Made by a program: the position numbers and the translations under genes. The notes under the pieces were generated by a model. It did not search any database and was not told where the DNA came from. It saw only the letters and a program-made list of their open reading frames with translations. DNA of 8,456 nucleotides from Helicobacteraceae bacterium. GTDB lineage: Bacteria > Campylobacterota > Campylobacteria > Campylobacterales > Sulfurimonadaceae. The DNA is taken from positions 397 through 8,852 of the forward strand of contig JALUKO010000228.1 in NCBI GenBank assembly GCA_027056525.1. Reading direction: 5' to 3'. Positions 1 to 5,469 of the stretch are shown here, piece by piece. Each line of letters begins with the position of its first letter. Position 1 is the stretch's first letter.

Positions 1-153
1 GTTCATAAGGAGCGAGAAGCCGCGTACAGACTCAGAGTTCAGATGATTCCGACACAGATAGTTGTGGACACTGAAGGTCAGGAAGTTTACAGACATGTCG
101 GCATTTCGTCTGAAGAAGAGATTCAAAAGCTCTTTGAGCAAAAATTAAAATAA
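1..153 (+). CDS. Thioredoxin-family protein, C-terminal 50 residues (5' end outside window)
   Basis: An open frame from base 1 to a TAA at 151-153 gives 50 residues. They include RVQMIPTQIVVD, followed by an EGQEVYRHVG stretch and a charged final helix. The IPT segment is the cis-proline loop of the thioredoxin fold, and the following strand-turn-strand plus helix is the usual C-terminal half. This wording (IPTQ, then D-x-x-G-x-E-V-x-R-H-x-G) is typical of small thioredoxin-like proteins rather than of housekeeping TrxA, which usually has GIPT-LLLFK. The CXXC active site would lie upstream and cannot be seen, so redox activity is inferred from the family. The gene lies 90 nt before the split permease on the same strand. 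Thioredoxin-like proteins are known companions of ArsP_1/DUF318 permeases, which suggests a shared role. Confidence 0.82.
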   Translation, partial: VHKEREAAYRLRVQMIPTQIVVDTEGQEVYRHVGISSEEEIQKLFEQKLK

Positions 154-160
154 TAAAAAA

Positions 161-206
161 GTTGTATGATGCTTTCAATATAAAACATACAGCCTCTCAG
201 TGAAAG
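161..206 (+). repeat. Two interleaved inverted repeats in the leader of the permease genes
   Basis: GTTGTATG (161-168) can pair with CATACAGC (186-193), with one G-U pair. CTTTCA (172-177), inside that loop, can pair with TGAAAG (201-206) downstream. The order of the arms is that of an H-type pseudoknot. A TATGAT at 165-170 and a TATAAA at 179-184 could instead be -10 boxes, but neither has a convincing -35. I do not match this to any known riboswitch class. In AT-rich sequence two short repeats of this size can occur by chance, so the confidence is low. Confidence 0.22.
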
Positions 207-218
207 AAGGGGAAAGAG

Positions 219-236
219 ATGATAACTAAAGGATAG
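219..236 (+). other. Five-codon mini-ORF (MITKG-stop) with a strong SD, ahead of the permease start
   Basis: AAGGGG at 207-212 lies 6 nt before an ATG at 219, a better SD/start arrangement than most genes here. That frame reads ATG ATA ACT AAA GGA TAG and stops at 236. It is in the same frame as the permease ATG at 243, only 6 nt later, and the permease's own SD (AAAGGA, 228-233) lies inside the mini-ORF. It may be a leader peptide that couples translation. It may also be the relic of an older start cut off by a TAG, or chance. Confidence 0.3.
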
Positions 237-242
237 ATAGCA

Positions 243-689
243 ATGCCAAGAAACGTGCAAAGACTTAAAGAGACATCGTTACAAACTTTTAAAACTCTTC
301 AAAGCATAGCACCCATGCTTTTTGCAGTGATGGGATTGGTGGGGATTTTTGAAACCTTTGTGACTCCTGAGATGATCCACAAAATTTTTAATGCTCATGC
401 CATCCACGATATGCTTCTTGCAACAACAGCTGGAGCTGTGTCAGTGGGACAACCTTTTTTGAGCTACATAATTGGCGGGGAGCTGCTTGATGAGGGTATC
501 TCTATGTATGCAGTGACGGCATTTATTCTCTCTTTTGTTACTCTTGGGATTATTCAGATTCCTTTAGAGTTTTCCATTTTTGGAGCACGTTTTACTATAG
601 TGAGAAATTTACTTAGTTTTTTATTTGCTATTGTTATTGCCTATATGACGACTTTGAGTACTAGTTTTTTATCGGGATATTTTTCATGA
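243..689 (+). CDS. Half-size permease A, ArsP_1/DUF318 (YraQ-like) family, N-terminal half
   Basis: This is a hydrophobic protein of 148 residues with about four membrane segments, at roughly 20-40, 53-78, 88-108 and 118-140. The segment AGAVSVGQPFLSY, followed by GGELLDEGIS (63-87), has the shape of the repeated signature of the ArsP_1/DUF318 permeases: small residues, S-x-G-x-P, then a helix ending in x-x-x-G. Full-length family members are about 300-350 residues with two such repeats, so this is one half. The usual Cys-Ser-Cys of the classical signature is absent here. The start has an SD (AAAGGA, 228-233) 9 nt upstream. The gene overlaps the next by ATGA, which suggests that the two halves are made together and pair in the inner membrane. 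The substrate is unknown: arsenical and metal(loid) export are known for relatives, but the missing cysteines argue against assuming it. Confidence 0.68.
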   Translation: MPRNVQRLKETSLQTFKTLQSIAPMLFAVMGLVGIFETFVTPEMIHKIFNAHAIHDMLLATTAGAVSVGQPFLSYIIGGELLDEGISMYAVTAFILSFVTLGIIQIPLEFSIFGARFTIVRNLLSFLFAIVIAYMTTLSTSFLSGYFS

Positions 690-1207
690 AAGAGAAGGAA
701 CAAATGAAAAATAAAACCGGCTATATTATGCTACTGATTGTTCTTGGTCTCTATGGTATCCTTTACTTTGTTCATGCAGGTAAAACGCTACAGGCCTTAG
801 AAGCAACCTTCGGAGTTTTTAAAACTGTAGCACCGATACTGCTTGTAGTTTTCTTTTTGATGGCATTCCTTAATACCTTTATAGATGAAAAAAGCGTTGC
901 CAAACACTTAGGAGATGATAGTGGTTTTAAAGGCTGGTTTATTGCTCTTTTTGGTGGAGTTCTCAGTCATGGACCCGGATATATCTGGTATCCAATGCTT
1001 CAAGAGCTGCGTAAAAAAGGGGCACTTGATGGGCTAATAGTGGCATTTTTATATGCTCGTTCCATAAAATTGCCTTGGCTTCCACTGATGATAAGTTATT
1101 TTGGGCTAACCTTTACTGTAGTACTTACATTTTATGTCCTTGTGGGAGCCTTTGTGCAAGGAATATTTGCAGGTAAAATAATGAATGAAGCAAAGAAAGA
1201 CAGATGA
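686..1207 (+). CDS. Half-size permease B, ArsP_1/DUF318 (YraQ-like) family, C-terminal half
   Basis: This 173-residue membrane protein has segments at about 12-30, 45-64, 83-104, 117-137 and 140-162. Residues 90-116 (GGVLSHGPGYIWYPML, then ending in RKKGALDG) parallel the S-x-G-x-P signature of half A. The following FLYARSIKLPWLP segment corresponds to the region after the signature in full-length permeases. No cysteine is present. The ATG at 686 overlaps the previous stop, which favours coupled translation. A second ATG at 704 (residue 7) has a better SD (AAGGA, 695-699) and may be the real start. Half A and half B probably form a heterodimer equal to one full permease. The next gene, a facilitator, overlaps it by 4 nt. 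Confidence 0.68.
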   Translation: MKEKEQMKNKTGYIMLLIVLGLYGILYFVHAGKTLQALEATFGVFKTVAPILLVVFFLMAFLNTFIDEKSVAKHLGDDSGFKGWFIALFGGVLSHGPGYIWYPMLQELRKKGALDGLIVAFLYARSIKLPWLPLMISYFGLTFTVVLTFYVLVGAFVQGIFAGKIMNEAKKDR

Positions 1208-2364
1208 ACAACATCCATAAAAATGTCATCTATTTGGGATGGGTGAGCTTTTTTACAGACCTCTCCTCTTCTATAGTAACAACTTTACTTCCCATTTTTA
1301 TTGTTTATACGCTTCATGAAAGTGTTGAAAAACTGGGAATTGTTATCGCTGTAGCGACCTTTGTTTCGTACGCTTTGCGTATTGTATTTGGATATCTCAG
1401 CGACAGATATCAAATAGTCAAACCCTTTGTTGTCGCAGGTTATTTTATAAGTGCCGTTACAAAACCTTTATTGATGTTTTCACATAGTTATACTTCCGTA
1501 GCTGCACTTCGTGCAGGTGAGCGTTTGGGCAAGGCAGTAAGAAGTGCTTCTAAAGATTCTCTTATTAGCAGCTATGCACAAAAAGGGAGTTCGGGAAAAA
1601 CTTTTGGTTTTCATAAGATGATGGATGTGTCAGGGGAGATGTGCGGCGCTATTATCATTATGATCTTCTTTTACTTTACGATGCAAAATGAAACGCTTAT
1701 CCGGGAGCTGTTTGGTTTGACCCTTATTCCGGGACTTATAGCGACGTTGATTGTTGTTTTTTTTGTTCAAGATGCACCCAAAAAACCTCTCAAAGAAAAA
1801 AAGGTGTTGCACAAAGAGGATTACAAACTTTTTTGGGTTATAGGGAGTTATTTTCTTTTTCTTTTTTTCTTTATCAGTGATCAGTATTTTATACTTCAGG
1901 CAAAAGATGGCGGTATAACACTGATGTTTATCCCTCTTTTGGTGATCCTCTCCACTTTTACACAGGCCCTGACGAGCTATGTGAGCGGTGGTCTTATTGA
2001 CAGATATGGTACACTGGTGATGCTTTTGTTTGCGTATATATTTGCTGTAGCTGCTTTGGTGATATTGCAGTTTCATTACTTTTATGCCGCTTTTGCTTTT
2101 TTTGGACTATTTACTGTGGTATCACTCAATGCGCTCCGCGCATACATTGCATCGCAAGCAAAAAGCAAAGGGTTTGTTTATGGTCTTTTTTATGGAGGCA
2201 TAGCTGTTTTTAGCGCTCTTGGTGCTTTAGTAATGGGCTATGTTTGGAAAATATTTGGTATGCAGAGTATGATGCACTTGAGCATTGTGGGAACATCTTC
2301 TATACTCTGTATGCTTCTTATCTATATGCTTGCGCAAAAGATGGGCTTTATCAACTACAAGTGA
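1204..2364 (+). CDS. Major facilitator superfamily transporter
   Basis: This protein of 386 residues has the usual size and about 11-12 membrane segments. MFS motif A is seen in the N half as GYLSDRY (63-69) and in degenerate form in the C half as GGLIDRYG (262-269), matching the two-fold MFS design. The N-terminal FFTDLSSSIVTTLLPIF and the region 105-147 (GERLGKAVRSASKDSLIS, then GKTFGFHKMMDVSGE) match the pattern GERxGKGxRxAPRDxL...GxxFGxHRxxDxxG of an MFS subgroup. That subgroup is usually annotated only as 'MFS transporter' or as a drug-efflux relative. Its direction and substrate cannot be told from the sequence. It is the third gene of an ATGA-coupled set with the two half-permeases, which suggests a shared substrate or stress. 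SD support is weak, consistent with coupling. The protein ends 110 nt before the next gene. Confidence 0.85.
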   Translation: MNNIHKNVIYLGWVSFFTDLSSSIVTTLLPIFIVYTLHESVEKLGIVIAVATFVSYALRIVFGYLSDRYQIVKPFVVAGYFISAVTKPLLMFSHSYTSVAALRAGERLGKAVRSASKDSLISSYAQKGSSGKTFGFHKMMDVSGEMCGAIIIMIFFYFTMQNETLIRELFGLTLIPGLIATLIVVFFVQDAPKKPLKEKKVLHKEDYKLFWVIGSYFLFLFFFISDQYFILQAKDGGITLMFIPLLVILSTFTQALTSYVSGGLIDRYGTLVMLLFAYIFAVAALVILQFHYFYAAFAFFGLFTVVSLNALRAYIASQAKSKGFVYGLFYGGIAVFSALGALVMGYVWKIFGMQSMMHLSIVGTSSILCMLLIYMLAQKMGFINYK

Positions 2365-2441
2365 TTGCTAAAAAGTTAACAACAACTGCTTTGATTGTGT
2401 AAAAACTTCTATACTGAAATATCTTTGTAGCACAAATATGT

Positions 2442-2447
2442 TATGAT
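2442..2447 (+). promoter_or_regulatory. Candidate -10 box (TATGAT) for the ATP-grasp gene
   Basis: In the 110-nt gap after the transporter, TATGAT lies 27 nt before the ATG at 2475, which would give a leader of about 20 nt. No good -35 hexamer sits 16-18 nt upstream, but sigma-70 promoters in Campylobacterota often lack one. A second candidate, TATACT, lies at 2410-2415. The rest of the gap shows nothing else I can support, and no clear terminator for the upstream operon. Confidence 0.35.
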
Positions 2448-2474
2448 GTATGTACTACTTTTACAGGGGGGAAA

Positions 2475-3908
2475 ATGGGACTGAGCAATAAAAAATTACC
2501 GAAACTGGGGTTTTTATATCTTGATTATGTACTGAGGTTTTTTGATCATTCAAACTTTAAGGGATGGCCAAACAAAATAGAGACGGTGACGTATCACTGG
2601 AAAAATGATAAAGAACGTTTTATTAAAGAGGTAAAAAGAAAAAAGATCGATGTTCTTATAGGTAATATACCTGCAACAGCGTATGAAACCTTTCGGGAGA
2701 TCGCAAGGGAGTTGCCTCATGTTCGCTTTATTCCATCTATGGATACGCAGTTCTCTAACAAATCTAAAGAGAACGTTACGCGATTCGCATGGAAATATAA
2801 CTTACCTATTCCAAAAACATATATTTACTATAACCATAAAAATGCATACAAATTTTTAGAAAAATGTGAATATCCGAAGATTGTTAAAAAATCGTACGGA
2901 CCATCAAACTACGGTGGCTATTTTGTTCACAAAGTAGATAACTTCAAAGAGGCAAAAGAGCTTTTTGCAGAGCGTAAGTACCATCCTATGTATTTTCAAG
3001 ATTTTGTTCCTATGGAAGCAGATATCCGCGTGATGCTTATAGGGCATAAGCCTGTATGTGCTTTTTGGAGACGCGCACCGGAGGGTGAATGGCTTACAAA
3101 CACTTCTCAGGGTGGAAGTATGGACTATATGGATGTTCCAAAATCGGTACTTGATCTTGCAGTTAAAGTTTCTAAAGCTGCAAAAGCGGAGTACTGGGCG
3201 TGTGATGTAGCCTATGGTAAAGATGGTAAGGTTCGCATACTTGAGTGTGCGACTGCATTTGCGGCATTTCCTTATATTAGAGACTGGATCGGTCAGTACA
3301 TTATGTGGAGTTTAAGTGAGGGACGTTTTAAAAAACCACATACACCTATGTTTAACTGGGAAGAGCTTGGAAAAATGGATAGTTCCATACTCAGAACACT
3401 CAGACATATAACATTTGGGAAGTTCTCCCCGAGTTACGACGGTGCTTATTTTGGTAAAAAGAAAAAGCTTTACGGCAATAAAAAAGTATATCTCCACGAA
3501 CTTGATGAGGTTTACAAAATGTATGATGTCAAAGCACGTACTTGTGAGGAGTGGCCAAGTGAAAAATGGAACTATCAAGATAAACTTGCTCTCAAAGCAC
3601 TAAAAAATCTCAAAAGTAAAGATCTTAAAACTAAAGATATCCCAAGCCCGACTGCTGATGAGGCTGCCGAGTCCGTGCAGGAGCAAACGCAAAGCTATTC
3701 AAAAGAGGAGCTGAGTGATTTTTTTAGCTCCATTGAGGGGATAGGGAAGAAAAAACTTGCCAAGATCTTTGAATATTTTGGAAGCCCTCAAGAAGTCGTA
3801 GGGGCATTGGAGCAAAACCCTTCTATGTTCAGTGATCTCAAGGGAATTAACGAAAAAACAGCCAAAAAAATAGCCAAAAATTGGAAGAAACTTAAGAAAA
3901 AAAATTAG
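2475..3908 (+). CDS. ATP-grasp (RimK/glutathione-synthase-like) protein fused to a C-terminal helix-hairpin-helix domain
   Basis: This protein has 477 residues. The N-terminal part (1-95) looks like the pre-ATP-grasp region. The ATP-grasp core runs about 96-283: PKIVKKSYGPSNYGGYF (134-150) is the nucleotide-binding lysine and Gly-rich loop, ADIRVMLIG (182-190) matches the RimK D-I-R-V strand, and RRAPEGEWLTNTSQGGS (199-215) matches RimK's R-R-x-x-x-x-x-x-x-N-x-x-x-G-G. D244 and E257 (ILECA) align with metal ligands, but the usual E-x-N is E-C-A, so the Asn appears to be lost. Region 284-405 is of no family I recognise. Residues 413-472 hold two hairpins, IEGIGKKK (420-427) and LKGINEKTAKKI (455-466), as in the C-terminal (HhH)2 of UvrC/RuvA-like proteins, which bind DNA or proteins. 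ATP-grasp enzymes usually join a carboxylate to an amine or thiol. The substrate here is unknown. The SD AGGGGGG (2465-2471) supports this start. No membrane segment is present. Confidence 0.8.
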   Translation: MGLSNKKLPKLGFLYLDYVLRFFDHSNFKGWPNKIETVTYHWKNDKERFIKEVKRKKIDVLIGNIPATAYETFREIARELPHVRFIPSMDTQFSNKSKENVTRFAWKYNLPIPKTYIYYNHKNAYKFLEKCEYPKIVKKSYGPSNYGGYFVHKVDNFKEAKELFAERKYHPMYFQDFVPMEADIRVMLIGHKPVCAFWRRAPEGEWLTNTSQGGSMDYMDVPKSVLDLAVKVSKAAKAEYWACDVAYGKDGKVRILECATAFAAFPYIRDWIGQYIMWSLSEGRFKKPHTPMFNWEELGKMDSSILRTLRHITFGKFSPSYDGAYFGKKKKLYGNKKVYLHELDEVYKMYDVKARTCEEWPSEKWNYQDKLALKALKNLKSKDLKTKDIPSPTADEAAESVQEQTQSYSKEELSDFFSSIEGIGKKKLAKIFEYFGSPQEVVGALEQNPSMFSDLKGINEKTAKKIAKNWKKLKKKN

Positions 3909-3955
3909 TTAAGAACATAAATGAGTTAAATATGTGATATCTCGAATAATTTCAG

Positions 3956-3961
3956 TATAAT
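3956..3961 (+). promoter_or_regulatory. Candidate -10 box (TATAAT) for the coiled-coil membrane protein gene
   Basis: This is a perfect TATAAT in the 82-nt gap after the ATP-grasp gene, 29 nt before the ATG at 3991. The predicted transcript start is near 3968, giving a leader of about 20-25 nt. The -35 position holds only TGTGAT (3933-3938). The box suggests that this gene has its own promoter and is not only read through from the gene before. Confidence 0.55.
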
Positions 3962-3978
3962 TTCGCACTAAATTATTT

Positions 3979-3982
3979 GGGG
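3979..3982 (+). promoter_or_regulatory. SD (GGGG) that decides the start of the coiled-coil membrane protein
   Basis: GGGG lies 8 nt before the ATG at 3991. An in-frame GTG at 3982 would overlap this SD and has no SD of its own in the A/T-rich bases before it, so ATG 3991 is the better start. Confidence 0.5.
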
Positions 3983-3990
3983 TGTTAAAA

Positions 3991-5454
3991 ATGGGGAATC
4001 CAAAACTGTACAATGTCGGCGTTAAGCTAGTTAAATTTGCATGGGCTATAGAGATTATAGCTGTCATGATAGGTTTTTTAATTTCAATTATTGTTGCATA
4101 TTCGGCTTATGCGGCGATTAATCATATCGATAAAGAGATGACGTTTGGGGACTACTCATCTATTTTGGTATCTGGTCTGCCTTTTTTGCTTGTTGCAGTT
4201 GTAGAAGCAACTAAAATCCCAATAGCGACAGCTCTTATGTATGCAAAGCACACTTCGTGGAGGATCATACTCTTTATAGGTGTTTTACTTCTTGTTACCA
4301 TAACATTTGAAACCATGATGAACGGTTTTGAGAGAAACTTTTCTAACTTGACTTTTGCCATCAATGAACGTAAGAATGAAGCACAGTTATTACAAGATAA
4401 GATAGATGATCTCATTGAGAAGAAAAAAGTTATTGATGTTATCAATTCAGAAGCAGTAGAGGTCGAATATGCTCAAACCATTGCAAGAGCAAATCAAAAC
4501 TTTAATCAGCAGGTAAAGCGTCAAAGTGAGTATATTGAGAGACAGCTGAGCAATATGGATAACAGCTATAAAGAGAAGATTGATGCCGAGCTGAACTCTT
4601 TGTATGACAAAGAGGGTAAAATCTATGAAGCATGGGATAAAGAGCGTGATGACATGCAAAAACGTCTTAGAAATCTGCTCAATCAAAATCTAAAAGGTGC
4701 CTCTTCTGATAAAGAAAAACTTACCGCGGAGCTTGAAAAACTTAAAGCTGAAATGAAAGCAGAGATGGAAGATGCAAACTTTCTGACAAGACCGGCGGTT
4801 GAAAAAAAATACAGAGATCTTATAGCAAAAAAAGAGAAAAGACTCTATGCTGTTTCTGATTTTGCAACAGGCTCAAAAGCACTCGATCAGCAAACAGGAA
4901 CTGAAAAACAGTTACAAAAACAGCTGGCTGTTATCGGTGAGAACTATCAAAAGCGTATCGATACAGTACGTGCAAGGATTGACTACCTGAATCAACAGCT
5001 AAAAGAGCAGCAAAAATCACAAGAGTTATTACAAAAAAAGTATCGTCAGGAGCTTGCCTCATTTACTGCAAATGCCTCCAAAAACAAGTCGAGTATTATT
5101 AGAAGAGCGAGTGAAGAGAAGAAGAAGCTTTTTAATGAACATCAAGATATTCAAAAGAGGTTAAAAGTTGTAGATACTGAGATCTTTGAGCTGAAAAAGA
5201 AACAGACTGAGGTGAATTATGAGGTAAATAAGATGGTCAATCAAAACCAAATTTACCGTATAGCAGCATATATAAGTGATAAGGAAAATGGCTTGGATGT
5301 ACCAAAAAGTACGGTTGGACTGGTAGCTCTTGTTTGGTTTGCATCACTGGCGTTTATCAGTGCAGTAACAGGTGTTTTCCTCGCTATTGCCGGTATGTAT
5401 ATTCAAAAGTGCTATGATCCTGAGCAAGCGAGCATAAAGACAAAAAAAGAGTAA
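3991..5454 (+). CDS. Unrecognised membrane protein: three N-terminal TM segments, about 300-residue coiled coil, one C-terminal TM
   Basis: This protein of 487 residues belongs to no family I recognise with certainty. Membrane segments are at about 18-43, 57-81, 90-108 and 441-468. TM2 contains E72 and K75 (VVEATKIPIATAL), charges unusual in a simple anchor. Residues about 112-430 are rich in K, E, Q and R, with heptad-like spacing over long stretches (for example 240-260, 300-350 and 372-415), and are almost free of Pro and Gly. This predicts a long coiled coil. Positive charges at the N-terminus (K6, K12, K15), in the TM2-TM3 loop (K86, R91) and at the C-terminus favour both ends inside the cell and the coiled coil outside, in the periplasm. 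No signal peptide or catalytic motif is seen. The only Cys is C474. The general layout recalls DUF4407-like membrane proteins, but I cannot confirm that. It could be a scaffold or a cell-envelope bridging protein. A possible upstream GTG start would add three residues. Confidence 0.75.
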   Translation: MGNPKLYNVGVKLVKFAWAIEIIAVMIGFLISIIVAYSAYAAINHIDKEMTFGDYSSILVSGLPFLLVAVVEATKIPIATALMYAKHTSWRIILFIGVLLLVTITFETMMNGFERNFSNLTFAINERKNEAQLLQDKIDDLIEKKKVIDVINSEAVEVEYAQTIARANQNFNQQVKRQSEYIERQLSNMDNSYKEKIDAELNSLYDKEGKIYEAWDKERDDMQKRLRNLLNQNLKGASSDKEKLTAELEKLKAEMKAEMEDANFLTRPAVEKKYRDLIAKKEKRLYAVSDFATGSKALDQQTGTEKQLQKQLAVIGENYQKRIDTVRARIDYLNQQLKEQQKSQELLQKKYRQELASFTANASKNKSSIIRRASEEKKKLFNEHQDIQKRLKVVDTEIFELKKKQTEVNYEVNKMVNQNQIYRIAAYISDKENGLDVPKSTVGLVALVWFASLAFISAVTGVFLAIAGMYIQKCYDPEQASIKTKKE

Positions 5455-5469
5455 GTGTAAAAGCTTACT
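5442..5469 (-). terminator. Intrinsic terminator of the cyclase operon, between converging genes
   Basis: AGTAAG (5450-5455) and CTTACT (5464-5469) form a 6-bp stem with an 8-nt loop. On the minus strand the stem is followed by CTTTTTTTG (5449-5441), a good U-tract, and a bulged extension of about 5 pairs with the bases around it is possible. The arms include the TAA stop codons of both converging genes. For the + strand gene the bases after the hairpin (TCTCTTGTATTT) are only moderately T-rich, so termination there is likely weaker. Confidence 0.6.

Noticed and set aside
1630..2076. 148-codon open frame on the minus strand
   Set aside because: It lies fully inside the transporter gene. Its product is a Lys/Gln/His-rich string with no domain, as expected from the complement of hydrophobic TM codons.
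2365..2474. Possible terminator or operator between the transporter and the ATP-grasp gene
   Set aside because: GTTAAC and GTAG/CTAC pairs are too short or too far apart, and no stem with a following T-run was found. Only the -10 candidate was kept.
3312..3603. Overlapping frames of 88 (-) and 62 (+) codons
   Set aside because: Both are inside the ATP-grasp/HhH gene in other frames, without SD or domain features.
3838..3908. A-rich, repeat-like stretch with two GCCAAAAA copies
   Set aside because: It encodes the Lys/Ala-rich second HhH helix and tail (TAKKIAKNWKKLKKK). Codon composition explains the similarity.
4152..4686. Two minus-strand frames of 97 and 79 codons
   Set aside because: Both are antisense to the well-supported coiled-coil membrane protein, without SD or recognisable motifs.
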